A stretch of DNA of 64,000 bases from Azonexaceae bacterium s22 (GTDB taxonomy: Bacteria > Pseudomonadota > Gammaproteobacteria > Burkholderiales > Rhodocyclaceae). Where the stretch lies: contig WYCU01000002.1 in assembly GCA_016617495.1 (NCBI GenBank), positions 149,204-213,203 on the forward strand. Reading direction: 5' to 3'. Position numbers and translations under genes: made by a program. Below are positions 27,467-35,929 of this stretch, one piece after another. The notes under the pieces were generated by a model. The model searched no databases, had not been told where the DNA came from, and saw nothing but the letters and a program-made list of their open reading frames with translations. The first letter of the stretch is position 1. The number at the start of each line of letters is the position of its first letter.

Positions 27467-28048
27467 ATGCGGTGGCTCCTCGCAATCGCTGGTTCGTTAA
27501 TGTTGCATCTCTTGCTCATCGTGGGATTGGGGCGAATTGAACGTGGTCAGGGGCATGAATGGGTGCCAGAGTGGGGGGTATTGCAGGCACACCTTTTATC
27601 CTCTGTCCAGAGGCGCGGACAAGATGGTGAGCGAAGCACAGGAGAGGTAGCCTCTGGATTGTCGTTTGTGGTGCCTTCGGCGAACGCTGGTTCCGATCGT
27701 GCTAGCGTCCTACGTGACGGGCCAGCGGTTAGTGATGATCGTTCCGCAAATCTCTTGCCTGTCGTTCGTCCGGTTCCCCTGACGGAGTTTGAAAGTCCTG
27801 ATTTTACGCAGTGGCCGAATCTGGATCCGGGGGCGCGCCTCGTACTGACTGTGCAGATTGATCAAGCAGGGCAAGTAGTCGGAATTGAGCGCACCTCGTC
27901 GACTTTTCCTGCTGGAGTCGACGACTTGCTGATGAAAGCGTTTGGACAGATGAGGTTTCGGCCTGGGCTATACAATGGACAGCCAATAAAAAGTTCACTA
28001 ACGGTTGAGATTCGGTCGGAGGACTTAAGGTTGCCATTGGTTCAATAA
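27467..28048 (+). CDS. TonB C-terminal-domain-like membrane-anchored protein
   Basis: About 193 aa. An N-terminal membrane anchor (MRWLLAIAGSLMLHLLLIVGLG) is followed by a low-complexity periplasmic linker and a C-terminal TonB-like domain (LVLTVQIDQAGQVVGIER, MRFRPGLYNGQPIKSS). It lacks the Pro-rich stretch of classic TonB, and no ExbB/ExbD is near, so it may not energise receptors. It is divergent from the pil operon and 68 bases before rpsT. ATG at 27467 is preferred over GTG 27458 and TTG 27455. Confidence 0.65.
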   Translation: MRWLLAIAGSLMLHLLLIVGLGRIERGQGHEWVPEWGVLQAHLLSSVQRRGQDGERSTGEVASGLSFVVPSANAGSDRASVLRDGPAVSDDRSANLLPVVRPVPLTEFESPDFTQWPNLDPGARLVLTVQIDQAGQVVGIERTSSTFPAGVDDLLMKAFGQMRFRPGLYNGQPIKSSLTVEIRSEDLRLPLVQ

Positions 28049-28052
28049 TTGG

Positions 28053-28082
28053 TTCACACGGTTAACTAATTGAGTGTATAAT
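28053..28082 (+). promoter_or_regulatory. rpsT: sigma-70 promoter of rpsT
   Basis: TTCACA (28053-28058), an 18-bp spacer and consensus TATAAT (28077-28082), 35 bases before the rpsT start. One of the best promoter matches in the window. Confidence 0.7.
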
Positions 28083-28116
28083 CACGGGCTTCGTGTTTAG
28101 ATTATTGGATTTTCTC

Positions 28117-28386
28117 ATGGCCAACAGCGCACAAGCCCGCAAGCGCGCACGTCAAGCTGTCAAGCAGCGCGCCCAGAACGCCAGCCTGCGTTCCACGATG
28201 CGCACCGCGATCAAGCGTGTGCGTCAGGCAATCGAAGCCGGCGACAAAGCCGCCGCCCAGAATGTTTTCCAGCAGTCCGTTTCCGTTCTGGATCGTATTG
28301 CTGACAAGAAAATCATTCACAAGAACAAGGCGTCTCGTACCAAGAGCCGCTTGTCTGCCCAGATCAAGGCGCTGGCTGCTGCTTGA
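28117..28386 (+). CDS. rpsT: 30S ribosomal protein S20
   Basis: An 89-aa basic helical protein ([32 protein letters not shown]), full length for S20, which binds 16S rRNA early in 30S assembly. ATG at 28117 gives the canonical MANS start. It has its own promoter and is followed 15 bases later by a strong terminator, so it is monocistronic. The ribosome binding site is weak, as is common for rpsT. Confidence 0.97.
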   Translation: MANSAQARKRARQAVKQRAQNASLRSTMRTAIKRVRQAIEAGDKAAAQNVFQQSVSVLDRIADKKIIHKNKASRTKSRLSAQIKALAAA

Positions 28387-28399
28387 TTCTTGTTTGGCG

Positions 28400-28430
28400 A
28401 TAAAAAAGCACCTTCGGGTGCTTTTTTTAC
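28400..28430 (+). terminator. intrinsic terminator after rpsT
   Basis: AAAAAAGCACC, loop TTCG, GGTGCTTTTTTT. A perfect stem with tetraloop and T-run, symmetric enough to act also for the convergent DUF3579 gene. Confidence 0.9.
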
Positions 28431-28479
28431 GTCTGTCGTTTTTTGCCTTTGTCGAGTTGCTTCCGGTATTGAGTGGCCC

Positions 28480-28782
28480 TCAGGTCGGTCTTTTGTCCAG
28501 AGAGCAAACGCCGTCAATGATCTGAAGGTCGTTGTCTTGGGCGAAGTTGAGCATGAAGCGATAGGCCATGGGTTCGATTTCCCCGAGGCGGCCATCGACA
28601 AAAACTGCTTTTTCGCCGTTGTAGTCTCCGGGGCCGACATAAGGGGAGTATTTCATTTTTCGCTCTGCGCCAAATGCGGACATCACGCCGCAAAGACGCT
28701 CTGCCCAATCGCTGGGGCGAAATTTTTTCCCTTGTTTGGTGAGGCCGATGATGATGAAGGTGGTCGATTCTGGCGTTGTCAT
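28480..28782 (-). CDS. DUF3579 family protein
   Basis: A 100-aa protein, TIIIGLT-like start, with PSDWAERLCGVMSAFG, YSPYVGPGDYNG and MAYRFMLNFAQDNDLQI. This matches the DUF3579 family, small soluble proteins common in betaproteobacteria with no known function. It is convergent with rpsT and stands alone; a terminator separates them. Start ATG at 28782. Confidence 0.8.
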   Translation of the reverse strand: MTTPESTTFIIIGLTKQGKKFRPSDWAERLCGVMSAFGAERKMKYSPYVGPGDYNGEKAVFVDGRLGEIEPMAYRFMLNFAQDNDLQIIDGVCSLDKRPT

Positions 28783-28932
28783 TGTGTTCCACTCTGCTCT
28801 GGCGGGCGGTTGCGACCTGATCCGGAAGCATTTTATCAGAAGCCTCGCGGCTTGCGTGATTGCCGGCTGTTTTGCGAGGAATGGGCGGCAGTCTCATGGA
28901 TGGCCTGGAAGGGGTTGATTTCGCTGGCGTTC

Positions 28933-28940
28933 TATACAAT
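28933..28940 (+). promoter_or_regulatory. candidate -10 (TATACAAT) upstream of argD leader
   Basis: TATACAAT lies 114 bases before the argD ATG. TTGATT at 28915 is too close for a standard -35. If real, transcription would start near 28947 and run into the leader hairpin at 29013. Confidence 0.35.
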
Positions 28941-29012
28941 GCGTGCCTTTTCACTTAAGATTCAGGATTCTGCAACTCGCAGGCGTTCGGCGCCGTCGGG
29001 TTGTACATGTGT

Positions 29013-29041
29013 CGGCGGCAGTGGCCGCCGTTTTCGTTTTT
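29013..29041 (+). terminator. intrinsic terminator or attenuator in the argD leader
   Basis: A perfect 7-bp stem CGGCGGC / GCCGCCG with loop AGTG is followed by TTTTCGTTTTT. It ends 12 bases before the argD ATG and abuts its GAGGG ribosome binding site. It may be an attenuator for argDFG or the 3' end of a short RNA of about 95 nt. Confidence 0.6.
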
Positions 29042-29053
29042 GAGGGTCGCTTC

Positions 29054-30226
29054 ATGTCTCATGTCATGAATACCTATGCGCGCTTGCCGGTTACCTTTAC
29101 GCATGGTCAGGGCAGCCGTATCACCGACACCGATGGCCGGGAATACCTCGATGCCCTGTCGGGTATCGCCGTTTCCACCTTGGGCCACGCACATCCGAAG
29201 CTCGTTTCGGCCATCGGCGCCCAAGCCGCGCGGATGCTGCATACCTCCAATTTGTATCGAATCGCCGAGCAAGAGGCATTGGCGGACAAGCTCTGTGCGC
29301 TTTCCGGCATGCAAGAGGTGTTTTTCGGTAACTCCGGTGCCGAAGCGAATGAGGCGGCGATCAAACTGGCCCGCTACTTCGGTCACAAGCAAGGGATTGA
29401 ATTGCCGACGATCATCGTCATGGAAAAGGCCTTTCACGGCCGGACGATGGCTACCTTGTCGGCTACCGGCAATCGCAAGGCCCAAGCCGGATTTGAGCCG
29501 CTGGTTTCAGGTTTTGTACGCGTACCCTTTGGCGATCTGGAAGCGATCAAGGCGGTCGCTGACCATAACAAGAACATCGTGGCTGTGATGTTCGAGATTA
29601 TTCAGGGCGAAGGCGGCATTCACTTGGTCGATCCCGCTTTTTACAAGGGCGTACGCGAAATCTGCGACAAGGCCGGCTGGTTGATGATTTGCGATGAAGT
29701 GCAATGTGGCATGGGCCGTACCGGAAAGTGGTTCGGCTACCAGCAGGCCGGGGTTCAGCCCGACATTGCAACGCTGGCCAAAGGTTTGGGTTCCGGTGTG
29801 CCGATTGGTGCATGCATGGCGGGCGGCAAGGCTGCCGGTCTGTTTGGGCCCGGAAATCATGGTTCGACCTTCGGTGGCAATCCGCTTGCCTGCACGGCAG
29901 CGCTGACGACGATCGAGGTCATGGAGTCCGAGAATCTGCTCGCCAATGCTGCACATATCGGCGCCCTGATCCGCCAGTTGTTTGCCGAGGCGCTGACGGG
30001 CGTGGCAGGCGTCAAGGATATCCGCGGCCATGGTTTGATGATCGGCCTTGAGCTGGACCGCCCCTGTGGCGAATTGGTCGGCAAGGCGTTGGCAGCCGGT
30101 GTGCTGATCAATGTGACGGCCGATTCGGTCATCCGTTTCCTGCCGCCGCTCATTTTCAGTGAAAGCGATGCGCGCGAACTCGTCGATCGTGTGACACCGC
30201 TCATCAAGGCTTTCCTGGCAAGCTGA
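29054..30226 (+). CDS. argD: acetylornithine aminotransferase
   Basis: A 390-aa PLP-dependent class III aminotransferase that makes N-acetylornithine in arginine synthesis. Seen are FGNSGAEANEAAIKLAR, the PLP-aspartate ICDEVQCGMGRTG and the Schiff-base lysine K243 in LAKGLGSGVPIGA. ATG at 29054 has GAGGG eight bases upstream. argF follows after four bases and argG further on, a compact arginine operon. An intrinsic-terminator-like hairpin sits in the leader. Confidence 0.95.
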   Translation: MSHVMNTYARLPVTFTHGQGSRITDTDGREYLDALSGIAVSTLGHAHPKLVSAIGAQAARMLHTSNLYRIAEQEALADKLCALSGMQEVFFGNSGAEANEAAIKLARYFGHKQGIELPTIIVMEKAFHGRTMATLSATGNRKAQAGFEPLVSGFVRVPFGDLEAIKAVADHNKNIVAVMFEIIQGEGGIHLVDPAFYKGVREICDKAGWLMICDEVQCGMGRTGKWFGYQQAGVQPDIATLAKGLGSGVPIGACMAGGKAAGLFGPGNHGSTFGGNPLACTAALTTIEVMESENLLANAAHIGALIRQLFAEALTGVAGVKDIRGHGLMIGLELDRPCGELVGKALAAGVLINVTADSVIRFLPPLIFSESDARELVDRVTPLIKAFLAS

Positions 30227-30230
30227 CATC

Positions 30231-31151
30231 ATGGCCATCAAACATTTTCTTCAGTTCAAGGATTTCTCGCGGGACGAATTTGAGTACCTGTTCGAGCGTA
30301 CTGCGTGGATCAAGAACCAGTTCAAGTCCTACCATAAGTATTGGCCGCTTGAAGATCGCACCCTGGTGATGATTTTCGAGAAGGCGAGCACCCGCACGCG
30401 TCTTTCCTTCGAGGCGGGGATGCATCAGTTGGGTGGCGCAGCGATTTATTTGAATACCCGTGATTCCCAATTGGGGCGCGGCGAGCCGGTGGAAGATGCG
30501 GCGCAGGTGATTTCGCGCATGAGCGACATCGTCATGATCCGCACGTTCGAGCAGGAAATCATCGAGCGGTTCGCGGCCAATTCCCGCGTGCCGGTGATCA
30601 ATGGCCTGACCAACGAATACCATCCCTGCCAGATCCTCGCCGACATCTTCACCTACATCGAGCACCGCGGCTGCATTCAAGGCAAGACGGTGGCCTGGGT
30701 GGGCGATGCCAACAATATGTGCAACACTTGGCTGCAGGCCGCTGAAGTGCTTGATTTCAAGGTCAATGTCTCGACGCCGCCAGGTTATGAGCTGAACCCG
30801 GCACTGATTGCCGGTGTCGAAGCGTCGTGCTTCGAGGTTTTTGCCGATCCGATGGCGGCCTGCCGCGGTGCGGATCTGGTGACCACCGATGTGTGGACGT
30901 CGATGGGCTATGAGGCCGAAAACGAGGCGCGCATGAAAGCCTTTGCCGATTGGTGTGTCGATGCGGAAATGATGGCTGTGGCTAATCCGCAAGCTGTGTT
31001 CATGCATTGCCTGCCGGCCCATCGCGGTGAGGAAGTGACGGCAGAGGTGATTGACGGGCCGCAGTCTGTGGTTTGGGATGAGGCGGAGAATCGCCTGCAT
31101 GTCCAGAAAGCATTGATGGAGTATTTGATGCTCGGCCGGCTTCAGGGCTAA
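30231..31151 (+). CDS. argF: ornithine carbamoyltransferase
   Basis: A 306-aa transferase that makes citrulline from ornithine and carbamoyl phosphate. Carbamoyl phosphate binding shows as STRTR (53-57) and HPCQ (about 131-134); the ornithine loop and catalytic Cys are in MHCLPAHRGEEV. Normal length and no odd features. Cotranscribed with argD upstream; argG follows after 39 bases. Confidence 0.97.
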   Translation: MAIKHFLQFKDFSRDEFEYLFERTAWIKNQFKSYHKYWPLEDRTLVMIFEKASTRTRLSFEAGMHQLGGAAIYLNTRDSQLGRGEPVEDAAQVISRMSDIVMIRTFEQEIIERFAANSRVPVINGLTNEYHPCQILADIFTYIEHRGCIQGKTVAWVGDANNMCNTWLQAAEVLDFKVNVSTPPGYELNPALIAGVEASCFEVFADPMAACRGADLVTTDVWTSMGYEAENEARMKAFADWCVDAEMMAVANPQAVFMHCLPAHRGEEVTAEVIDGPQSVVWDEAENRLHVQKALMEYLMLGRLQG

Positions 31152-31190
31152 GCGTCAGCGTTACGGTTGCAACGAAACAAGGGAACAGAA

Positions 31191-32420
31191 ATGAGCGATA
31201 TCAAGAAAGTCGTCCTGGCCTATTCCGGTGGCCTGGATACCTCCGTGATTCTCAAGTGGCTTCAGGACACCTATCAGTGCGAAGTCGTCACCTTTACCGC
31301 TGACCTGGGGCAGGGTGAGGAGCTGGAGCCGGCGCGTGCCAAGGCATTGCAGTTCGGTATCAAGCCGGAAAACATTTTCATCGACGATCTGCGCGAGGAG
31401 TTTGTTCGCGATTTCGTCTTCCCGATGTTCCGTTGCAACACGGTGTACGAAGGTGAGTATCTTCTGGGTACGTCGATCGCCCGTCCGTTGATTGCCAAGC
31501 GTTTGATCGAGATCGTCAACGCCACCGGTGCCGACGCCATTTCGCACGGCGCCACCGGCAAGGGCAACGATCAGGTGCGCTTCGAGCTCGGCGCCTATGC
31601 GCTGAAGCCGGGCATCAAGGTCATCGCCCCGTGGCGCGAATGGGATCTGCTGTCGCGTGAAAAGCTGATGGCTTACGCAGAAACCCACGGCATTCCGGTC
31701 GACATGAAGCACAAGCAGGGCGGTTCGCCCTATTCGATGGACGCCAACCTGCTGCACATCTCCTACGAAGGCCGCCATCTGGAAGACCCCAATGCCGAGG
31801 CCGAGGAGTCCATGTGGCGTTGGACGGTCTCCCCTGAGGCTGCCCCGGATCAGCCCGAGTATCTCGAACTGACCTACGAAAAGGGCGACATCGTTGCACT
31901 CAACGGGACCCGCATGACGCCGGCCCAGGTGCTGACGACGCTGAACCAGCTCGGCGGCAAGCACGGTATCGGCCGCCTCGATCTCGTCGAAAACCGCTAC
32001 GTCGGCATGAAGTCGCGCGGCTGTTACGAAACCCCGGGGGGCACGATCATGCTGCGCGCCCATCGCGCCATCGAATCCGTCTGTCTCGACCGCGAAGTTG
32101 CCCACCTCAAGGACGATCTGATGCCGCGCTACGCCAGCCTGGTGTACAACGGCTATTGGTGGAGCCCGGAGCGTGTGGCCTTGCAGACGCTGATCGACCA
32201 CACGCAGCAAAACGTCAACGGCTTTGTCCGCGTCAAGCTGTACAAGGGCAACGTCATCGTCGTCGGCCGCGATTCCAAGACCGATTCGCTGTTCGACCCG
32301 ACCATCGCGACTTTTGAAGACGATGCCGGCGCCTACGATCAAAAGGATGCGGGCGGCTTCATCAAGCTCAACGCCCTGCGCATGCGCATTGCGGCCAACC
32401 TGAAAGCACGCAAGGGTTAA
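31191..32420 (+). CDS. argG: argininosuccinate synthase
   Basis: A 409-aa enzyme that joins citrulline and aspartate with ATP. The ATP-pyrophosphatase loop AYSGGLDTS is at 9-17. [14 protein letters not shown] and [12 protein letters not shown] are substrate-binding regions. ATG at 31191 has GGGAAC upstream and begins [14 protein letters not shown]. The last of three arg genes in a row; argH is not in the window. DUF2788 begins five bases after the stop, so it may be read from the same transcript. Confidence 0.97.
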   Translation: MSDIKKVVLAYSGGLDTSVILKWLQDTYQCEVVTFTADLGQGEELEPARAKALQFGIKPENIFIDDLREEFVRDFVFPMFRCNTVYEGEYLLGTSIARPLIAKRLIEIVNATGADAISHGATGKGNDQVRFELGAYALKPGIKVIAPWREWDLLSREKLMAYAETHGIPVDMKHKQGGSPYSMDANLLHISYEGRHLEDPNAEAEESMWRWTVSPEAAPDQPEYLELTYEKGDIVALNGTRMTPAQVLTTLNQLGGKHGIGRLDLVENRYVGMKSRGCYETPGGTIMLRAHRAIESVCLDREVAHLKDDLMPRYASLVYNGYWWSPERVALQTLIDHTQQNVNGFVRVKLYKGNVIVVGRDSKTDSLFDPTIATFEDDAGAYDQKDAGGFIKLNALRMRIAANLKARKG

Positions 32421-32425
32421 GCGGG

Positions 32426-32650
32426 ATGGAAGGCGGCACCCTCTTTGGGCTGAACGAGGAACAGATCAGCGACTTCTTCTCGACGTGGGGGGTCGGCGCC
32501 TTCATCCTGTTCATGCTGTTCATCATCGGCGAACTGGCCTGGAAGTCCAAGGCAGGCAAGACCGGCACCTTCGTGCTGTTTTTCGTGCTGGCTTTCGGCA
32601 TGCTCGGTTTCATCGCCAAATCCGTCATTCAAAAAATCTGGGGAATCTGA
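32426..32650 (+). CDS. DUF2788 small membrane protein
   Basis: A 74-aa protein with two predicted membrane helices ([18 protein letters not shown] and [18 protein letters not shown]) around a basic loop KSKAGKTG. The N-terminus ([12 protein letters not shown]) fits the DUF2788 family, of unknown function. It overlaps the next start by one base (TGATG), so it is probably coupled with ppnP. Confidence 0.8.
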   Translation: MEGGTLFGLNEEQISDFFSTWGVGAFILFMLFIIGELAWKSKAGKTGTFVLFFVLAFGMLGFIAKSVIQKIWGI

Positions 32651-32961
32651 TGTCTCAATTCGACAGCGTTTCTGTGGTCAAGAAGGCCAATGTGTATTTC
32701 GATGGCAAGTGCGTCAGCCACACCGTGGTGCTGGCAGACGGAACGAAAAAGACCGTGGGGGTCATTCTGCCGTCGTCGCTCACCTTCAATACCGGCGCGC
32801 CGGAAATCATGGAATGCGTGGGCGGCTCGTGCCGCGTCAAGCTGGCCGGCGAGAGCGACTGGAAGACTTACAGCGAAGGGCAGTCCTTCAACGTTCCGGG
32901 CAACTCGTCCTTCGAGATCGCCTGCGACGAGCCCTATCATTACGTTTGCCATTTCGGTTAA
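32650..32961 (+). CDS. ppnP: pyrimidine/purine nucleoside phosphorylase
   Basis: A 103-aa cupin-like protein (formerly YaiE/DUF1255): [32 protein letters not shown], and [21 protein letters not shown]. PpnP phosphorolyses several nucleosides in the cytosol. ATG at 32650 overlaps the DUF2788 stop and follows GGGGAA. A terminator lies 24 bases downstream. Confidence 0.9.
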   Translation: MSQFDSVSVVKKANVYFDGKCVSHTVVLADGTKKTVGVILPSSLTFNTGAPEIMECVGGSCRVKLAGESDWKTYSEGQSFNVPGNSSFEIACDEPYHYVCHFG

Positions 32962-32985
32962 CCATCGATCCCGGCATGTCCGGTC

Positions 32986-33016
32986 AAAACCCGGCCGGGC
33001 GCCGGGTTTTATTTTT
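32986..33016 (+). terminator. intrinsic terminator after ppnP
   Basis: AAAACCCGGC, loop CGGGC, GCCGGGTTTT, then ATTTTTT. A 10-bp stem with flanking A/T runs, placed between ppnP and yajQ. Confidence 0.85.
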
Positions 33017-33030
33017 TGTGGAGCCTCCCT

Positions 33031-33525
33031 ATGCCCTCATTTGATTTCACTTCCGAAGCCGACATGGTGGCCTTGAAGAACGCCATCGACGTGGCGGCCC
33101 GCCAGATCGAAAATCGCTACGACTTCAAGGGAACCTCGGCCAAGGTCGAACTCAACGAGAAGGACAAGGTGATTACCCTGCACGGCGATTCCGATTTCCA
33201 GCTCGACCAGATCAAGGACATTCTCTTCCCGGCCATGGAGAAGAAGGAAGCCGAAAGCACCAAGCGCCTCGATCTGCAGCCGGTCCAGAAAATCTCCGGC
33301 AACAAGGTCAAGCAGGAGTTGCGGATCAAGTTGGGGATCGAAACGGAACTGGCGAAAAAGATCGTCAAGCTCGTCAAGGATGCCAAGCTCAAGGTCCAGG
33401 CCTCCATCCAGGGCGATGCCGTCCGCGTCCAGGGCGCCAAGCGCGACGATCTGCAGGAGTGCATTGCCCTGATCCGCAAATCGATCACCGATTTCCCGAT
33501 CAAGGCCGGCAATTTCCGCGACTGA
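33031..33525 (+). CDS. yajQ: YajQ-family nucleotide-binding protein
   Basis: A 164-aa two-domain protein: MPSFDFTSEADMVALKNAID, NRYDFKGTSAKVEL and KLKVQASIQGDAVRVQGAKR are family hallmarks. Some YajQ members bind cyclic di-GMP and affect transcription; others bind nucleotides or RNA, so the exact role is open. ATG at 33031 follows GGAG seven bases away. A dispersed-repeat copy begins 12 bases after the stop, then a terminator. Confidence 0.93.
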   Translation: MPSFDFTSEADMVALKNAIDVAARQIENRYDFKGTSAKVELNEKDKVITLHGDSDFQLDQIKDILFPAMEKKEAESTKRLDLQPVQKISGNKVKQELRIKLGIETELAKKIVKLVKDAKLKVQASIQGDAVRVQGAKRDDLQECIALIRKSITDFPIKAGNFRD

Positions 33526-33536
33526 GCCTGCTTTAC

Positions 33537-33576
33537 GGCAATTGTCGCGGTCGACCCTGAAAAAAGGGCAAAAATC
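33537..33576 (+). repeat. dispersed 40-bp repeat, copy 3 (after yajQ)
   Basis: GGCAATTGTCGCGGTCGACC, then CTGAAAAAAGGGCAAAAATC. It lies in the 87-bp convergent gap between yajQ and the amidotransferase, next to the terminator stem. Confidence 0.85.
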
Positions 33577-33603
33577 AAAAGGGCAGCCCAGGCTGCCCTT
33601 TTT
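33577..33603. terminator. bidirectional intrinsic terminator
   Basis: AAAAGGGCAGCC, two-base loop region, GGCTGCCCTTTTT. Symmetric stem with A- and T-runs on both sides, between the convergent yajQ and amidotransferase genes. Confidence 0.9.
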
Positions 33604-33612
33604 GCGATGCGA

Positions 33613-34326
33613 CTAGCGCGCGAGACCCTGAATCCATACCGAGTACAGCTGCTCGGAAAGTTGGCGCATGGTCGGCAGTGATGCAGCGATTGCGGCGCGC
33701 ATGGCCTCCGGCGTCTGTACGCTGGCCTGGTCCGCCACCGCGGCAGCCTCGTCGGCCCACTGCTCGCACCATTTCTCGATCATCTCCGGCGTCATCTCGA
33801 CATGGCATTGCATGCCCAGGTGCGGGCCGACGACGAACATCTGGTTGGCGCAATAGCCATTGGCCATCAGTCGTGTGGCGCCGCTTGGCAGGCTGAAGGT
33901 TTCCCCGTGCCACTGGAAGACCGTGCCGCCACTGCCCGCGAAAGCGCCCAGCCAATGCCGGGCAATGGCCGAAGTTTCCCCGAGGGCCTGACCCCAGCCG
34001 ATTTCCTTGACCGGGTTGCGCGTCACCGTGCCGCCGAGAGCCTTGCTCATCAGTTGCCCGCCAAGGCAGTGGCCGATGACCGGGATGTTTTTCTGTACGG
34101 CATCTCGAATCAGGGCGCAGACCGGTTCAATCCATGGCAAGGGATCGTTCACGCTCATCGGCCCGCCCATGAAACACAGCCCGGAGAACGCGTCGGCGTT
34201 CTCGGGGACCGCGGCACCTTCGTCAATGGCAAACAGTGTCCATGGAATCCCTTGCTGCTCAAGGAATATGGCAAAATACCCCGGTCCTTCGGTAGGGGAG
34301 TGGCGGAAGATGGCGACAGGTTTCAT
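33613..34326 (-). CDS. class I glutamine amidotransferase-like protein
   Basis: A 237-aa stand-alone GATase1 domain. The nucleophile elbow is GHCLGGQLMSKALGG, and the His and Glu of the triad are in QCHVEMTPEM. Stand-alone members include GuaA-like and YfeJ-type proteins; the synthetase partner and substrate are unknown. ATG at 34326 gives MKPVAIFRHSPTEGPG, the family start. It overlaps the divergent protease gene by 17 bases at the 5' end. Confidence 0.82.
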   Translation of the reverse strand: MKPVAIFRHSPTEGPGYFAIFLEQQGIPWTLFAIDEGAAVPENADAFSGLCFMGGPMSVNDPLPWIEPVCALIRDAVQKNIPVIGHCLGGQLMSKALGGTVTRNPVKEIGWGQALGETSAIARHWLGAFAGSGGTVFQWHGETFSLPSGATRLMANGYCANQMFVVGPHLGMQCHVEMTPEMIEKWCEQWADEAAAVADQASVQTPEAMRAAIAASLPTMRQLSEQLYSVWIQGLAR

Positions 34327-34987
34327 GGGTGGCAAACTAGGGCTGACAAGAATCGTCGCCTATTTTACGACGCTCACCGTCGCCGGCCCGTATTCCGTTG
34401 CCGCCAACGCGGTCGACGTGGGGCTGGCGGGCCTGATGGGCAGCAAGGCCTTGTTGATGATCGACGGCGGCGAGCCCGAAGCGGTCGCCGTAGGGCAGTC
34501 GTTGAGCGGCGTAAAACTGGTATCCATTCAGGGGGATCAGGCCGTCATTGAAATCGGCGGTAAAAAGCGTCCCTTGCGTGTCGGTCAGCACGCCGTTGGT
34601 TCAGCATCCCCGGATGGTTCGGGGAGAACGATACTCACCGCTGACGGACAAGGGCATTTCTTTACAACGGGTACGGTCAATGGCACCTCGGTTCGCTTCA
34701 TTGTCGATACCGGGGCAACGATGATTTCCCTCGGCGCCACCGACGCCAAGCGTATCGGTATCGATACCAGCCGGGGGGTAAAGGGTTTGACAACGACGGC
34801 CAACGGCCAGGCGGTCGTGAGCAAAGTTCAGCTCGATACCGTGCGTGTGGGCGACATCACCCTGCATAACGTGGACGCTGTCGTCCATCAGACCGAACTG
34901 CCGATGGCACTGCTCGGCATGAGCTTCCTGAACCGGCTGGAAATTCAGCAGGACGGGACAACAATGACACTCAAGAAAAGATTCTAG
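34310..34987 (+). CDS. retropepsin-like aspartic protease, membrane-anchored
   Basis: A 225-aa protein of the bacterial clan AA family (TIGR02281-like). A short hydrophobic segment follows the start (LTRIVAYFTTLTVAGPYSVAANA), probably a signal or anchor. The single active-site motif VDTGATMISLG has D133, so it must dimerise as retropepsins do. ALLGMSFLNRLEI near the end is the flap/C-terminal family motif. ATG at 34310 has AGGGGAG ten bases upstream. The start overlaps the divergent amidotransferase start. Confidence 0.8.
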   Translation: MATGFMGGKLGLTRIVAYFTTLTVAGPYSVAANAVDVGLAGLMGSKALLMIDGGEPEAVAVGQSLSGVKLVSIQGDQAVIEIGGKKRPLRVGQHAVGSASPDGSGRTILTADGQGHFFTTGTVNGTSVRFIVDTGATMISLGATDAKRIGIDTSRGVKGLTTTANGQAVVSKVQLDTVRVGDITLHNVDAVVHQTELPMALLGMSFLNRLEIQQDGTTMTLKKRF

Positions 34988-35007
34988 AAAGCAATTAGGA
35001 GAGAGCG

Positions 35008-35265
35008 ATGCCTGAACGAGATCAGGAAATTTCGATGTTGCGCGGTGAATTGGAAATGCTGATGGGCGAGCGGCAAGCCTTGTTGCAAGTCGTTGGGGCA
35101 GCAGCGGTGCTGATTGCCTCGCTGGACAGCAAACGTTTGCCTGTAGGGGCCGTCGAGGCTGCCGACATGGTGGCCACCTCGCTCAACCAGCTGAACGAAG
35201 AAACCCTGCAGGACGCCCTTTCCTCGGTTCATGCCGAAATCGAGGAAGATGCCGGGGGCGCATGA
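35008..35265 (+). CDS. small hypothetical protein, N-terminal coiled coil
   Basis: An 85-aa acidic protein I do not recognise. The first 30 residues (DQEISMLRGELEMLMGERQ) look like a short coiled coil; the middle is Ala-rich, the end acidic (HAEIEEDAGGA). A strong TAGGAGAG eight bases before the ATG and an ATGA overlap with the Nudix gene support real translation and coupling to it. No membrane segment. Confidence 0.7.
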   Translation: MPERDQEISMLRGELEMLMGERQALLQVVGAAAVLIASLDSKRLPVGAVEAADMVATSLNQLNEETLQDALSSVHAEIEEDAGGA

Positions 35266-35864
35266 ACATCGATCTGGAACGCATTCGTGGCAGTTTGCTC
35301 AGTGAGCCCCTGACCGGCCACTTCGTTCAGGAGGACGGCGGGGAAGATCTTGAGCTGACGCCTGCCGCGGTGCTGTTTCCCATCGTTCGTCGGGACGAGT
35401 TTCCCACGGTGCTGCTGACCCAGCGCACAGCCCATCTGAAGGATCATGCCGGGCAAATCAGCTTTCCCGGCGGCCGGGTTGAGGCGGAAGATCCTTCCCC
35501 TGTACATACCGCCCTGCGCGAAACGGAAGAAGAAATCGGGCTGGATCGGCAGCATGTCGATGTTCTGGGCTTTCTTCCCGAGTATCGAACCGGTACCGGC
35601 TTCCGCGTCACGCCTGTCGTGGCCCTGGTGAATCCGCCATTTGAGCTGGCGCTCGACCCCTTCGAGGTGGCAGAAGCCTTTGAGGTGCCTCTCGGCTTTC
35701 TGCTCGATCCGGCGAATCACAAGCGCCATTCCCTGCATTACCGCGGTGCCCTGCGCCACTTTTATGCCATGCCCTACGGCGACTATTTCATCTGGGGCGC
35801 TACGGCCGGCATGATCCGTTCGCTGTCTGAACGTCTGGCATTCCCCGGACTGCATGCACCCTGA
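35262..35864 (+). CDS. CoA pyrophosphatase-like Nudix hydrolase
   Basis: A 200-aa Nudix protein. LLTQRTAHLKDHAGQISFPG is the CoA-pyrophosphatase (NudL/UPF0035) signature, and the Nudix box runs from GGRVEAED to ALRETEEEIGL. Such enzymes cleave CoA and its derivatives to 4'-phosphopantetheine and 3',5'-ADP. The ATG overlaps the upstream stop (ATGA). Normal length, no odd features. Confidence 0.9.
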   Translation: MNIDLERIRGSLLSEPLTGHFVQEDGGEDLELTPAAVLFPIVRRDEFPTVLLTQRTAHLKDHAGQISFPGGRVEAEDPSPVHTALRETEEEIGLDRQHVDVLGFLPEYRTGTGFRVTPVVALVNPPFELALDPFEVAEAFEVPLGFLLDPANHKRHSLHYRGALRHFYAMPYGDYFIWGATAGMIRSLSERLAFPGLHAP

Positions 35865-35929
35865 GCTTGTGGTAAGGTGACGTTCCGTCATAAGCACAGC
35901 GCCCCGCTCTGGTAATTCCCGGCAATCCC

